A stretch of DNA of 64,000 nucleotides from Aminobacter niigataensis (GTDB lineage Bacteria > Pseudomonadota > Alphaproteobacteria > Rhizobiales > Rhizobiaceae): the NCBI RefSeq assembly GCF_014200015.1, contig NZ_JACHOT010000011.1, positions 25,032-89,031 of the forward strand, in the 5' to 3' direction. The notes under the pieces were generated by a model that saw nothing but the letters and a program-made list of their open reading frames with translations, was not told the origin of the DNA and ran no database searches. The position numbers and the translations under genes were made by a program. The stretch's first letter is position 1. Every line of letters begins with the position of its first letter. Below are positions 38,352-47,425 of the stretch, piece after piece.

Positions 38352-38786
38352 ATGAACCAGCTCAAGCTAGTCGCCCTCGACGAAGAGGATCTGGAGATCG
38401 TCTCGGCCCATGTGCAGGATGCCGTGGTCAAGGTCGGCGACCTCGCCTTCGATGCACCGGCCAAGCGTTTTGCGCTGGCGATGAACCGTTTTGCCTGGGA
38501 AACCAAGACCGGTTTCTTCCGGCCCAAATATGAGCGCCGGCGCTCGATCCTGCATTTCGACCGCGTGCTGTCGGTCAAGCTTTTCGGCATTTCGCGCACC
38601 AAGAAAGACGAGGTGCTGGAGCTTCTGGCGATCGGTTTCGCGCAAGGCGAGGATCCCGCCGGCGAGATCGAACTGCTGTTTTCCGGCGACGCCGCGATCC
38701 GGCTCGAGGTCGAGGTCATCGAAGCCCGATTGACCGACACCGGGGCCGCCTGGCAGGCCTCGTCGCGCCCCATCCACAAGACCTGA
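38352..38786 (+). CDS. DUF2948 family protein
   Basis: 144 residues from ATG 38352 (MNQLKLVALDEEDLEIVSAHVQDAVVKVGDLAF); the frame is open 25 codons further with no family match. The pattern, including RFAWE and KYERRRSILHFDRVLSVKLFGI, is that of DUF2948, found in Alphaproteobacteria next to hisD. Mixed alpha/beta with no membrane part or catalytic motif. It ends 9 nt before hisD, so it is cotranscribed. Function unknown. Confidence 0.8.
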   Translation: MNQLKLVALDEEDLEIVSAHVQDAVVKVGDLAFDAPAKRFALAMNRFAWETKTGFFRPKYERRRSILHFDRVLSVKLFGISRTKKDEVLELLAIGFAQGEDPAGEIELLFSGDAAIRLEVEVIEARLTDTGAAWQASSRPIHKT

Positions 38787-38795
38787 GCATTCTCG

Positions 38796-40088
38796 ATGGC
38801 CATCACCCTTCGCCAATCCGATGCAGACTTCGAGACGCGCTTCGCAGCGTTCCTGACGACCAAGCGCGAAGTATCGCCCGACGTCGAGGCCACGGTGCGC
38901 GCCATCATCGACGACGTGCGCGCGCGCGGCGACGCGGCGCTGATCGACTACACCCGGAAGTTCGACCGGGCCGACCTGACGACGCTCGGCATCGCGGTGA
39001 CCCGCGCCGATATCGACCAGGCCTACAAGGACGCCGATCCCGCGACGGTCGAGGCGCTGCGTTTCGCCCGCGATCGCATCCGCTCGCACCATGCCCGCCA
39101 GATGCCCAAGGACGACCGCTACGTCGACCCGATCGGCGTCGAACTCGGCTCGCGCTGGACGGCGGTCGAGGCAGTCGGGCTCTATGTGCCCGGCGGCACG
39201 GCGAGCTATCCGAGCTCGGTGCTGATGAATGCGGTGCCGGCACAGGTCGCCGGCGTCGAGCGCATCGTCATCGTGGTGCCCGCCACCAGCGGCGTCATCA
39301 ACCCGCTGGTGCTGGTTGCCGCCGATCTCGCCGGCGTGTCCGAAATCTACCGCGTCGGCGGCGCACAGGCGGTGGCAGCCCTTGCTTATGGCACCGGGAC
39401 GATCCCCCCGGTGGCCAAGATCGTCGGGCCCGGCAATGCCTATGTCGCCGCCGCCAAGCGCCAGGTGTTCGGCACCGTCGGCATCGACATGATCGCAGGC
39501 CCCTCGGAGGTGCTGATCGTCGCCGACAGCGACAACGACCCTGACTGGCTCGCCGCCGATCTGCTGGCCCAGGCCGAGCATGACGTGTCGGCGCAGTCGA
39601 TCCTGATCACCGACGATGCCGCCTTCGGCAAGCAGGTCGAGGAGGCAGTCGAACGCCAGATCAAGCTCCTGCCCCGCGCCGAGACGGCAGCAGCCAGCTG
39701 GCGCGATTTCGGCGCGGTCATCCTGGTCGACGACTTCGATGCGGCCCTGCCGCTTGTCAACCGCATCGCCGCCGAGCACCTCGAGCTCGCGGTCGCCGAC
39801 CCGGAAGCCCTGCTGCCACGCATCCGCAACGCCGGGGCGATCTTCGTCGGCAAGCATACGCCCGAAGTCATCGGCGACTATGTCGGCGGCTCCAACCACG
39901 TGTTGCCTACGGCCCGCTCGGCGCGCTTTTCCTCCGGGCTTTCGGTGCTCGACTTCGTCAAGCGCAGCTCGATCCTGAAGCTCGGCCCCGATCAGCTCAG
40001 GGCGCTGGCGCCGGCGGCGATCGCACTGGCCAAGGCGGAGGGGCTCGACGCACATGCGCGCTCCGTCGCCATCAGATTGAACATGTAG
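38796..40088 (+). CDS. hisD: histidinol dehydrogenase
   Basis: 430 residues. It oxidises L-histidinol to histidine in two NAD-dependent steps and holds zinc. Motifs present: [77 protein letters not shown] (zinc and catalytic histidine region) and [15 protein letters not shown]. It lies in the DUF2948-hisD-UPF0262-phosphatase operon, with 9 nt before and 6 nt after it. Confidence 0.96.
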   Translation: MAITLRQSDADFETRFAAFLTTKREVSPDVEATVRAIIDDVRARGDAALIDYTRKFDRADLTTLGIAVTRADIDQAYKDADPATVEALRFARDRIRSHHARQMPKDDRYVDPIGVELGSRWTAVEAVGLYVPGGTASYPSSVLMNAVPAQVAGVERIVIVVPATSGVINPLVLVAADLAGVSEIYRVGGAQAVAALAYGTGTIPPVAKIVGPGNAYVAAAKRQVFGTVGIDMIAGPSEVLIVADSDNDPDWLAADLLAQAEHDVSAQSILITDDAAFGKQVEEAVERQIKLLPRAETAAASWRDFGAVILVDDFDAALPLVNRIAAEHLELAVADPEALLPRIRNAGAIFVGKHTPEVIGDYVGGSNHVLPTARSARFSSGLSVLDFVKRSSILKLGPDQLRALAPAAIALAKAEGLDAHARSVAIRLNM

Positions 40089-40094
40089 GCGGCC

Positions 40095-40580
40095 ATGTCC
40101 GACAAAGGCCACGCACGCTCCCGCCTGGTCGACGTCGAACTCGACGAATCGATCGGCCGTTCCACGCCCGACGTCGAGCATGAACGCGCTGTCGCGATCT
40201 TCGACCTGATCGAGGAAAACTCGTTCCATCCGATGAACGACGACGGCCATGGCCCATATCGGCTCAAGCTGTCGCTGGTCGACGCGCGGCTGGTATTCGC
40301 CATTTCGCGCGAGCACGGAGAGGCTGTGGTCACCCACATCCTGTCGCTGACGCCGTTCCGCCGTATCGTGAAGGACTACTTCATGATCTGCGAAAGCTAT
40401 TACGAGGCGATCCGCTCTTCGACGCCGAGCCAGATCGAGGCGATCGACATGGGCCGGCGCGGCCTGCACAACGAGGGTTCGCAGACCCTGCTCGATCGTC
40501 TCTCCGGCAAGATCGAGATCGACTTCGACACCGCCCGCCGCCTCTTCACGCTGATCTGCGTTCTGCACTGGCGCGGATGA
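40095..40580 (+). CDS. UPF0262 family protein
   Basis: 161 residues matching UPF0262 over its whole length ([81 protein letters not shown]). The family is confined mainly to Alphaproteobacteria and its role is unknown. It is cytosolic and acidic, 6 nt after hisD and 3 nt before the phosphatase gene, so it is part of the operon. Confidence 0.85.
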   Translation: MSDKGHARSRLVDVELDESIGRSTPDVEHERAVAIFDLIEENSFHPMNDDGHGPYRLKLSLVDARLVFAISREHGEAVVTHILSLTPFRRIVKDYFMICESYYEAIRSSTPSQIEAIDMGRRGLHNEGSQTLLDRLSGKIEIDFDTARRLFTLICVLHWRG

Positions 40581-40583
40581 CAT

Positions 40584-41042
40584 ATGGCGGGAAACGCAAC
40601 CTCTCCGCGCTCCATCCTGTTCATGTGCCGAATGAATTCGGTCCGCTCGCCGATGGCCGAAGCGATTGCCCGCCACAGCCTGTCGCCGTCGATCTTCGTC
40701 ACCTCGGCAGGCGTGCGTGCCGGCGACCGCGACCCCTTCGTCGATGCCGTGCTGGCCGAAGAAAACATGGCACTGGACGAGCACCAGCCGCGGACCATCG
40801 ACGATCTGGAGGACGATTATTTCGACCTGATCGTCACGCTTGCGCCGGAAGCGCATCACGCCGCCCTCGAACTCACCCGGTCGATGGCCGTCGACGTCGA
40901 GTACTGGCCGACCCCCGACCCGACGGCAGCGACCGGTACGCGCGATCAGATCATGAGTGCCTACAGGGACGTGCGCGAACGGCTGAAGGCAAGAATGGTC
41001 GAAAGATTTGCGGTAGACGCACAGAAAATCGACGCCGATTAA
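40584..41042 (+). CDS. low-molecular-weight protein-tyrosine phosphatase family protein
   Basis: 152 residues. The P-loop CRMNSVRSPMAEA gives C15-x5-R21, the phosphatase/arsenate reductase signature, and D112 in PTPDPTAATG may be the general acid. It is shorter and less conserved outside the loop than classic Wzb/ArsC proteins. The last gene of the hisD operon, 88 nt before infA. Protein dephosphorylation and arsenate reduction both remain possible; no ars genes adjoin it, which favours a phosphatase role. Confidence 0.8.
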   Translation: MAGNATSPRSILFMCRMNSVRSPMAEAIARHSLSPSIFVTSAGVRAGDRDPFVDAVLAEENMALDEHQPRTIDDLEDDYFDLIVTLAPEAHHAALELTRSMAVDVEYWPTPDPTAATGTRDQIMSAYRDVRERLKARMVERFAVDAQKIDAD

Positions 41043-41130
41043 GCGTGTTCACAAAGCGCGGATTATCATATAGGTTCCGCGCAAATTCCGGCCGGGACGC
41101 CGGGCAAGTCATCCAAACCAAAGGTACCGA

Positions 41131-41349
41131 ATGCCGAAGGAAGAAGTCCTCGAGTTTCCGGGCGTCGTAACGGAATTGTTGCCGAATGCGATGTTCCGGG
41201 TCAAGCTCGAAAACGAACACGAAATCATCGCCCACACCGCCGGCCGCATGCGCAAGAATCGCATTCGCGTTCTGACCGGCGACAAGGTCCTCGTAGAAAT
41301 GACGCCCTACGACCTGACCAAGGGCCGCATCACCTACCGCTTCAAGTAG
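41131..41349 (+). CDS. infA: translation initiation factor IF-1
   Basis: 72 residues, an S1/OB-fold ([72 protein letters not shown] when read through). Length and nearly every position are those of IF-1, which sits in the ribosomal A site during initiation. Placed before maf and yacG as in other rhizobia. Confidence 0.97.
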
Positions 41350-41401
41350 ACCGTCTGCTGCCTCGAGCGCGTCGGCCGGCCTCAGCCTACAGGATCTTGG
41401 A

Positions 41402-42031
41402 TTGAGCGATCTGCAAAAGCTTGTGCTTGCCTCGGGTTCGCCCCGCCGTGTCGAGCTGTTGCAGCAGGCAGGCATCGAGCCCGACCGGCTGTTTCCAGCC
41501 GATGTCGACGAACGGCCGATGCGCGCCGAACACCCGCGCTCGCTTGCCAAGCGACTGTCGGTGACCAAGGCGCAGAAGGCGCACGAAGTGCTGGCCAAGG
41601 AACCCGAGCCCGTTTCGGGCTTCATCCTTGCCGCCGACACGGTGGTCTCGGTCGGGCGGCGCATCCTGCCGAAGGCGGAGACGTCGGACGAGGCGCTGCA
41701 TTGCCTGCAGCTCCTGTCGGGCCGCTCGCACCGCGTCTATACCGGGCTTGCATTGGTGACGCCTGCGGGCAAGCTGCGCCAGCGCCTGGTCGAGACGCGC
41801 GTGCGCTTCAAGCGCCTGTCGAAGCAGGACATGGAAAATTACCTCGCCTCGGGCGAATGGCGCGGCAAGGCCGGCGGCTATGGCATCCAGGGGCTTGCCG
41901 GCACCTTCGTGGTCAAACTCGTCGGCTCCTACACCAATGTCGTGGGCCTGCCGCTCTACGAGACGACGTCGCTGCTTTCGGGCGAAGGCTACCAGGTCCA
42001 GCTCAACTGGCAGGCCGGGGCGCGCGCATGA
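41402..42031 (+). CDS. maf: Maf-type nucleoside triphosphate pyrophosphatase
   Basis: 209 residues from a TTG start (TTGAGCGAT; AGGA about 9 nt upstream). The family signature [17 protein letters not shown] opens the protein; [11 protein letters not shown] carries the catalytic aspartate and [17 protein letters not shown] follows. Maf proteins hydrolyse non-canonical nucleotides such as dTTP/UTP or m7GTP. The stop overlaps the yacG start by 4 nt (ATGA). Confidence 0.92.
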   Translation: MSDLQKLVLASGSPRRVELLQQAGIEPDRLFPADVDERPMRAEHPRSLAKRLSVTKAQKAHEVLAKEPEPVSGFILAADTVVSVGRRILPKAETSDEALHCLQLLSGRSHRVYTGLALVTPAGKLRQRLVETRVRFKRLSKQDMENYLASGEWRGKAGGYGIQGLAGTFVVKLVGSYTNVVGLPLYETTSLLSGEGYQVQLNWQAGARA

Positions 42032-42246
42032 CGAACAAGCCCGCCGATATCGTGACGCCCTTGCGCGCCAGGAAGCCCTGCCCCGAATGCGGCAAGCCGT
42101 CGGCGCGCGAGAGCTACCCCTTTTGCTCGCCGCGCTGCAAGGCGGTCGATCTCAACCGCTGGCTCTCGGGCTCCTATGCCATTCCCGTTCGCGACGACGA
42201 GGAAGAAGATTCGACCAGCAGCAGCGAAGCCGGCGAACGAAGCTGA
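42028..42246 (+). CDS. yacG: DNA gyrase inhibitor YacG, zinc-binding
   Basis: 72 residues with the zinc knuckle C18-x2-C21 and C33-x3-C37 (CPECGK...FCSPRCK), then [13 protein letters not shown] and a disordered acidic tail. YacG binds GyrB and blocks DNA binding by gyrase. Translationally coupled to maf by ATGA, the usual rhizobial order. Confidence 0.92.
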   Translation: MTNKPADIVTPLRARKPCPECGKPSARESYPFCSPRCKAVDLNRWLSGSYAIPVRDDEEEDSTSSSEAGERS

Positions 42247-42410
42247 CGCCCCATTTCGGCTTCCGCGACGGCCTGTGATTTCTTTGCAGAAAAAGACATC
42301 CCAGGCGCTGGACAGAGGCAAATCTCGTGCTATAACCCACCCGCTTTCAAGGGTGCAGCGCACCACTCAAGGCATCCGGATCAAGGCTCCTTGCCCGATC
42401 CCGGAACTAG

Positions 42411-42486
42411 GCCCAGATAGCTCAGTTGGTAGAGCAGCGGATTGAAAATCCGCGTGTCCGTGGTTCGAATCCGCGTCTGGGCACCA
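42411..42486 (+). tRNA. tRNA-Phe (anticodon GAA), integration site of the element
   Basis: 76 nt: acceptor GCCCAGA...TCTGGGC-ACCA, D arm AGCTCAGTTGGTAGAGC, anticodon stem-loop GGATTGAAAATCC giving GAA, T arm GTGGTTCGAATCCGC. CCA is encoded. The stretch from the anticodon stem to one base past CCA is repeated exactly at 60513-60562, so the gene served as attB and was kept intact. Confidence 0.97.
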
Positions 42487-42487
42487 C
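42438..42487 (+). repeat. attL core, left 50-bp direct repeat
   Basis: Fifty bases from CGGATTG in the tRNA-Phe anticodon stem through CACCAC are identical to 60513-60562. Left of this core the copies differ at once (AG versus AT), and right of it (CTCTTT versus TTCCTC). This is the crossover region of a tRNA-targeting integrase. Confidence 0.93.
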
Positions 42488-42788
42488 CTCTTTCCTAAAC
42501 AAAATCAGCAACTTAAACCCACACTATTGCGGCAAATTTGCCGACATCATGTCGCGTCATGTTGCGACTGAGTTCCCGTGATTTCCAACGGTTTTCACTC
42601 ACACTCGGCTACTACACGCGACATGAAACGCAACATGGGGCGGGCGGAGGCACGTGTGCACGTCTGAAGAAGTGGCAGGTCGCCGACAACAATATCGCGA
42701 TGAGGAACCCCTACCCACCGGTGCGGGTGTCCAGGTAAAAAACATCTTGCAATTGGAGGGCACTGCACGAGCCGGATGTTGACGGGAT
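42488..42788. other. non-coding left edge of the element
   Basis: The 301 bases from the attL core to the proline-rich gene hold no supportable gene. They include short A/T-rich stretches and TCACACTCGGCTACTACACG-type sequence of no clear meaning. The short frames here lack ribosome sites. Confidence 0.5.
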
Positions 42789-43043
42789 CTATCTGGTTGG
42801 AATGGGATCTGGCTCTGGCCCCGGATCCGGCGCTGGTCCAGGCGGCGTCGGTGGCAGCGGATCAGGCACCGGGCGTGGGGGCGTCGCCGCGCGCATTGGG
42901 GGCACGCGAACTTCATCCGGGTTCGGATCCGGCAACTCCTCCGGTAATCGGTCAGGGTTCGGTTCTTCGTCCGGCCTGGGCTGCGGTGACGGCAGCGGAT
43001 TGGGCATATCATCGTCTGGAATAGGTTTCTTCGGTCCGGCCAT
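42789..43043 (-). CDS. proline-rich acidic hypothetical protein
   Basis: 84 residues from ATG 43043 (MAGPKKPIPDDDMPNPLP), preceded by GAGGAG. Nearly the whole protein is Pro, Asp, Glu and Arg in PxP repeats (PSPQPRPDEEPNPDRLPEELPDP, then PVPDPLPPTPPGPAPDPGP), so it is unfolded. No signal peptide. The opposite strand reads as Gly/Ser-rich but has no ribosome site; the minus-strand reading is preferred. Role unknown. Confidence 0.5.
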   Translation of the reverse strand: MAGPKKPIPDDDMPNPLPSPQPRPDEEPNPDRLPEELPDPNPDEVRVPPMRAATPPRPVPDPLPPTPPGPAPDPGPEPDPIPTR

Positions 43044-43226
43044 CTCGCGTGCTCCTCGTTGCCTATAGATGGAGAAACCGGTCATCCCCCGCATCGTTCC
43101 CTTTGGCGCTGGCTACTGGATCGGACGACCGAGGCCAACATCACCTTTCTCCCTCATTGGAACCGGCTGCGTCGAGACCAGTTCATTCCCAAGGAGTAGG
43201 CCCATTGGAATGGTGAGGAGATCACG

Positions 43227-43600
43227 ATGAACACGTCTAGAGAATGGTTGATCCAATGGCTTCGGGATGTCCATGCCATGGACTAACAAGCCGAAACAAT
43301 GTTGTCGGGCTTGCTCGATCGCATCGAAAACTATTCCGAACTGCGTGACAGAATTCGCATCCACTTGGATGAGACTTTCTGGCGAGCTACAGCTTCGAAC
43401 ATGTGGAGATCGCTTCCTACACCATGTTGAGCGCTGCCGCGGAAACGTGTGGTGAAATGGCAGTTGTCCAAGTCTGCCAACAGAACCTTCGCGAGGAGGT
43501 CGCGATGGCCGAGTGGATGCACAATCATTTAGGCTCCACGACCAAGGAGTTCATTGCGCGCGGATGCGAGACTCGGAGAGGCCAAACGCTGAAGCCGTCT
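43227..43600 (+). pseudogene. broken ferritin-like DUF892 (YciE/YciF) gene
   Basis: ATG 43227 with AGGAG upstream opens MNTSREWLIQWLRDVHAMD, then an in-frame TAA (43284-43286) where family members have an MEKQAE-like stretch. Reading continues as QAETMLSGLLDRIENYSELRDR, the next DUF892 helix. After FWRATA the frame changes and a stretch is missing; from about 43394 a second frame gives SFEHVEIASYTMLSAAAETCG...VCQQNLREEVAMAEWMHNHL, the family's C-terminal helices. So there is one nonsense change plus an internal deletion/frameshift. The right end is approximate. Confidence 0.72.
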
Positions 43601-44072
43601 GGATGCTCGGATGCGCGTCTACAACCCAATTGCTGCAAGGCTTGCAGTTGCTCGATGCTATGGTGCTTCATCGCCTCCTCTTTTAGAACTTCCTACTCCT
43701 TTAGAACTTCCTAAAATGTCTAACTATGGCCGCGCTACCTAGCGGCAAGCCTAGAGAATCAAATCAGCATGCAAACTTCTCTTTTTGAGGCGCGCCATCG
43801 TGCCAACCCGGCTTTCGGCACCCCGAGTATTAACAGAGTTCTAATGCGCCCCCTCAAATCGTGGCTTTTCTGCCACACGGTAATTGGATAGCGCGATTTG
43901 GCGTGTACGTTTGGCACGTTGGTTGTTGAACCGCATCGGCTCATCAGTAATGTCGGGGTCGAAGAGGGAGCGCGGTGCGCATCTTTTTCAAACGGGGATG
44001 GGGCAGGGAACGCTGTCCTTCAGCAAAAAATACCCAGACCCTCTTTTGAAACTTTTGACTGGAGGTCAGAAA
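43601..44072. other. AT-richer intergenic region before the porin
   Basis: No gene is supported in these 472 bases. A short direct repeat, TTTAGAACTTCCT, occurs twice near 43680-43710. The last 300 bases probably hold the porin promoter and leader, with GGAGG at 44061-44065 as the ribosome site. I could not fix -35/-10 boxes. Confidence 0.5.
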
Positions 44073-45137
44073 ATGAACATTAAGAGCCTTCTTCTCGGCT
44101 CCGCTGCGGCTCTGCTCGCAGTCTCCGGCGCTCGTGCGGCCGACGCTGTCGTCGTCGCTGAGCCGGAACCCATGGAATACGTCCGCATCTGCGACGTTTA
44201 CGGCGCGGGCTTCTACTACATCCCCGGCACCGAGACCTGCCTCAAGGTCGGCGGCCTCGTTCGTTACGAGATCGGCTGGGCCGAGACGACCGGCGATGAC
44301 GGCTGGATCAAGACCACCAAGGCTCGCGTGAATCTCGACGCCCGTTCGGAAACCGAATACGGCACGTTCCGCCGCTTCATCGAACTCGAATACGCAAACG
44401 ATGGCGGCTCGACGCTTCGTGACGTCGATGGCGATCCGATCGGCTACGAAGGCGACTCCACGACCTCGAAGGTCCGTTATGCCTTCTTCGAGCTGGGCGG
44501 CCTGATGGTCGGTCGTAACGACACCCTGTTCGACGGCGACCTGGGCGGCGAGTTCGACGCCGGCGGCGGCGACTTCATCAACCAGATCCGTTACACCTTC
44601 GACGCCGGCAACGGCATCGCAGTGTCGCTCGGCCTGGAAGAGGAAGACAACAACTTCGACTACATCCCGCTCATCACCGGCAAGGTTTCGGTGTCGCAGG
44701 GCTGGGGTTCGGTCGACCTGTTCGCCGGCTATGACGATCGTTTCTCGGAATTCGCCCTCAAGGGTATCGCTCGCGTCAAGGCGACCGATGCTCTGACCGT
44801 CGAGCTGCTCGCAGCTTACGAGTCGGGCGCCACTTGGTTCGGTCTGGCCGACTTCTACGAAGGCTACGAGTGGTCGGTCGGCGGTTACCTGAAGTACCAG
44901 GTCAACGAGAAGCTGCGTATCGGCTTCGGCGGCCAGTACTTTGCTGACTCGCACTTCGGCGATTTCCCGAGCAACACCACGGTTGACGTCGGCAACGACG
45001 ACTGGACGGTTGGTGCGGTCATCGACTACACGATCGTTGAGAACCTGAACGCCAAGCTCGCCGTCAACTACGACGACGGCGACAGCTTCGAAGACGGCTC
45101 GTTCAACGGCTTCCTCCGTCTCGACGCCTCGTTCTAA
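44073..45137 (+). CDS. rhizobial-type outer-membrane porin
   Basis: 354 residues from ATG 44073, with GGAGG 7 nt upstream; the frame is open 63 codons further without sense. The signal peptide is MNIKSLLLGSAAALLAVSGARA. The mature protein has the alpha-proteobacterial porin start (YVRICDVYGAGFYYIPGTETCLKVGG with two cysteines), many acidic Gly/Tyr-rich amphipathic strands, and a C-terminal phenylalanine (FLRLDASF). Codons are strongly biased as in highly expressed genes. It is a trimeric 16-strand channel by analogy (Omp2/RopA). Unusual as cargo of an integrated element. Confidence 0.88.
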   Translation: MNIKSLLLGSAAALLAVSGARAADAVVVAEPEPMEYVRICDVYGAGFYYIPGTETCLKVGGLVRYEIGWAETTGDDGWIKTTKARVNLDARSETEYGTFRRFIELEYANDGGSTLRDVDGDPIGYEGDSTTSKVRYAFFELGGLMVGRNDTLFDGDLGGEFDAGGGDFINQIRYTFDAGNGIAVSLGLEEEDNNFDYIPLITGKVSVSQGWGSVDLFAGYDDRFSEFALKGIARVKATDALTVELLAAYESGATWFGLADFYEGYEWSVGGYLKYQVNEKLRIGFGGQYFADSHFGDFPSNTTVDVGNDDWTVGAVIDYTIVENLNAKLAVNYDDGDSFEDGSFNGFLRLDASF

Positions 45138-45160
45138 TCGGCTGAAAGGCTGACTTAGAC

Positions 45161-45194
45161 AGACGGCCCGCGGTCCTTGGATCGCGGGCCGTCT
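45161..45194 (+). terminator. strong terminator after the porin gene
   Basis: AGACGGCCCGCG (45161-45172) pairs perfectly with CGCGGGCCGTCT (45183-45194), 10-nt loop, followed by TCGTTT. It lies 23 nt after the porin stop. Confidence 0.85.
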
Positions 45195-45247
45195 TCGTTT
45201 GTGCTTAAATGGCGCAGTTTCTTCTCCGCCGATTTGGTGGATGATCC

Positions 45248-45811
45248 ATGGCTGATTTCCACAACCTGTCTAAGGCTCGCGCACAGCGGGAAGGGCTTCC
45301 GCCAGTCCGATTTCTGGACGGGAAAGAGGAAACAGCTTTGTTTGCTGCCCTCCGCACTCAATCGGAACTGTATTTCAGTCTGTCAGTCTTTCTCCTAGAC
45401 ACCGGCGCCCGCATCGGCGAGGCCACAGCGCTCAAGTGGGCGTCAGTAGGCGAACAAAGCGTGACGTTCGAGCAGCGAAAGACAACGATAAGGCGGACGA
45501 TACCACTGACTAAACGGGCAGCGCGTGCCATGGCTGGGCAGCGCGAGAACGCTGACGGACCTTACGTATCGGTAAGGCTCCAGGACTATCGAGCCGCCTG
45601 GAAAAGCGCCAAGCAGGACGCCGGGATCTTCGAAGCGAACCTCGTTCCCAACGTCTTAAGACACACGTGCGCGGTACGGCTTGTCAAAGGCGGCGTCGAC
45701 TTGCGTACCGTCCAAAAGTGGCTAGGTCATCGATCGCTAACAATGACGATGCGCTACGCGCAGTATGCCGATACCGACTTGGAGGCATGTGTACGGGTTC
45801 TGGAACGATGA
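45248..45811 (+). CDS. catalytic-domain-only tyrosine recombinase
   Basis: 187 residues covering only the C-terminal catalytic domain of phage-type integrases; the arm- and core-binding domains (normally 150 or more residues) are missing. R55 in DTGARIGEA, K78, R138 in NVLRHT, H161 in WLGHRS and nucleophile Y170 in MRYAQY are present. The first histidine of HxxR is N135. It follows the porin terminator and starts at ATG 45248 with only a weak ribosome site. The C-terminal half is clearly related to the protein at 46607-47425. It might need a partner to supply DNA recognition. Confidence 0.8.
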   Translation: MADFHNLSKARAQREGLPPVRFLDGKEETALFAALRTQSELYFSLSVFLLDTGARIGEATALKWASVGEQSVTFEQRKTTIRRTIPLTKRAARAMAGQRENADGPYVSVRLQDYRAAWKSAKQDAGIFEANLVPNVLRHTCAVRLVKGGVDLRTVQKWLGHRSLTMTMRYAQYADTDLEACVRVLER

Positions 45812-45839
45812 TGTGCCGTCGGCCAGCACCCGACGCCAG

Positions 45840-46565
45840 CTACCTCGGGTCGTTTTCCGGTAGCCGCACGGTTTTCGCATAAGCCCGCGCCGCCTGAACA
45901 ACATCCTGCACACGGTCCATTTTTAGAAGATCAATTGGCAAATAACCGTCAAGCTCGTCACACGGCCTGCTTAGCCAATACCAAGTCAGTCTAGAATGGC
46001 CGATCACCCCGCTCACATCCGCGATCCCGTTTGCTGGTCGGCCATCTACAAACTGGGCCAGAGGAAACACGTGCCTCTTACCGCCCGCGAGAAGCGCAAT
46101 TGCTTCATTCCGTCTTTGCCAGCGGTGCAGGGTAGAACGAGGAATACCATAATTTTCCTCCAAGAATGTGGGGCCGGCTGATGGCCCGACCCAGTCGTGC
46201 AAGGCAACCACAGAAAGCGGATTTGGGATGGGCGTGGGTGACTTGCTCGGCTTGGTAGTGCCTCCGTCCGCAGCCCGCTGCGCGAGAAGTTCCTGTCTCG
46301 TCACCCCTGCTATCTCTGCGATGAAACTGTCGAGCTTATCTGCCACATCGTTGAGATCCGTCGTGAGCGCCGCCTGCCTTTTCAGCGATAGGAAAACATA
46401 AGAAGTTGCTGCAACTCCTGCTAACTTCGCCGCGCTAATGATAGCGGGACGCTTTAGGTCGGGATCCAGACGCGCAAGCAGTTGCTCGACCTCAGCAGCT
46501 ATGAGGCCTGCCATGTCCTCTTTTTTGAATTTCTGGGGACGTTGGGGGGCATCACCGTTCAACAC
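45840..46565 (-). CDS. Xre/MbcA/ParS-type antitoxin-like regulator
   Basis: 241 residues from GTG 46565 (or TTG 46562; AGGAGAG stands just before). The N-terminal 100 residues are helical and unassigned. Residues about 120-160 look like a helix-turn-helix (NYGIPRSTLHRWQRRNEAI), and the end resembles the DUF2384 toxin-binding domain (VIGHSRLTWYWLSRPCDELDGYLPIDLLKMDRVQDVVQAARA). Such antitoxins normally pair with a RES-domain toxin, but none adjoins it. It lies between two related recombinase genes, its start 9-41 nt from the divergent one. Confidence 0.6.
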   Translation of the reverse strand: MLNGDAPQRPQKFKKEDMAGLIAAEVEQLLARLDPDLKRPAIISAAKLAGVAATSYVFLSLKRQAALTTDLNDVADKLDSFIAEIAGVTRQELLAQRAADGGTTKPSKSPTPIPNPLSVVALHDWVGPSAGPTFLEENYGIPRSTLHRWQRRNEAIALLAGGKRHVFPLAQFVDGRPANGIADVSGVIGHSRLTWYWLSRPCDELDGYLPIDLLKMDRVQDVVQAARAYAKTVRLPENDPR

Positions 46566-46606
46566 ACTCTCCTATGCTAGAAACTCGATCACGGGAGGCC
46601 CGATCA

Positions 46607-47425
46607 TTGCTAGACGATGACTTGGTAGCGGTATTGGACGTGCTCAAGTTCCGTTTATGGCCCAACGCTGCACACCGTTACAATGCTGAGCTTGCGATCA
46701 ACGAGTTGGACAGGCTCGCTGGGCGCTGCGGAATCGTCGCGACTGCGCTGTCCATTGACGAAACAGTCACCCGATATCGAAACGCCGGTAATTCAGATCC
46801 CACGATCAACCGGAAACTGTCCTTCTTCCGCAAGTTGATAAAAGGGGCTTTTGACGCGGGCTATATACCAGAAAGCCCCAGGGTAGACCGACTGCCGGAA
46901 ATTACAAAAGCACCGACTCTACTCAGCAACGATCAAATTAATCGAGCTCTCGCTGCGCTGGAAGCCAGTGACCGCGAATCACATCGGCTTATCACCTTTC
47001 TTGCTGATACTGGTTCGACGATGCAGGAAGCCCTTGCACTAAGATGGTCTGACATTACCCACCGGCACGTGACATTTTGGTCCTCAACCGGCTACGGGCG
47101 AACGATCCCGCTTACGCAGCGTGCTTCAAAGGCACTGACATTCCGGTCGTCTCTTCCTCAAGGACCATTTTCGGCAGTCAGATTGAAAGGGCTTCGGGCA
47201 GCCTGGCGACGGTCGCAGATTGACGCCGGGATTGGCAGCCCGATTTCGCCGTCCGGTCTCCGTTACTGCTGCGAAGCTCGGTTAGTGGAACAAGCTGTCG
47301 ATACAAAAACCATCCATCGTTGGATGGGTTATCGGACGCCGCGAACATCATCGAGATTTGTTACCTCGGATGATCTCCGCGGAGTGCAAATAGTTCTTGA
47401 GAATGGCTGCGTGGAAGAACCTTGA
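46607..47425 (+). CDS. full-length tyrosine recombinase relative, catalytically dead
   Basis: 272 residues from TTG 46607, which has GGGAGG 8 nt upstream; an ATG 11 codons earlier (46574) has none. An N-terminal core-binding-like helical domain (about 1-100) is followed by a catalytic-domain fold related to the 45248 gene: shared RTIPLTQRASKAL, VRLKGLRAAWRRSQIDAGI and ARLVEQAVDTKTIHRWMG. Numbered from the ATG, R becomes T149, the lysine is lost, HxxRH becomes S227/R230/Y231, H becomes Y253 and the nucleophile Y becomes F262. Only R230 survives. It may bind DNA without cutting. Confidence 0.78.
   Translation: MLDDDLVAVLDVLKFRLWPNAAHRYNAELAINELDRLAGRCGIVATALSIDETVTRYRNAGNSDPTINRKLSFFRKLIKGAFDAGYIPESPRVDRLPEITKAPTLLSNDQINRALAALEASDRESHRLITFLADTGSTMQEALALRWSDITHRHVTFWSSTGYGRTIPLTQRASKALTFRSSLPQGPFSAVRLKGLRAAWRRSQIDAGIGSPISPSGLRYCCEARLVEQAVDTKTIHRWMGYRTPRTSSRFVTSDDLRGVQIVLENGCVEEP

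Noticed and set aside
38367..40859. An 830-codon open frame on the minus strand
   Set aside because: It is the antisense shadow of DUF2948, hisD and the UPF0262 gene, all of which have clear family motifs.
42802..43068. Gly/Ser-rich 88-aa protein on the plus strand
   Set aside because: It has no ribosome site; the overlapping minus-strand proline-rich frame has GAGGAG at the right distance. Either could still be non-coding.
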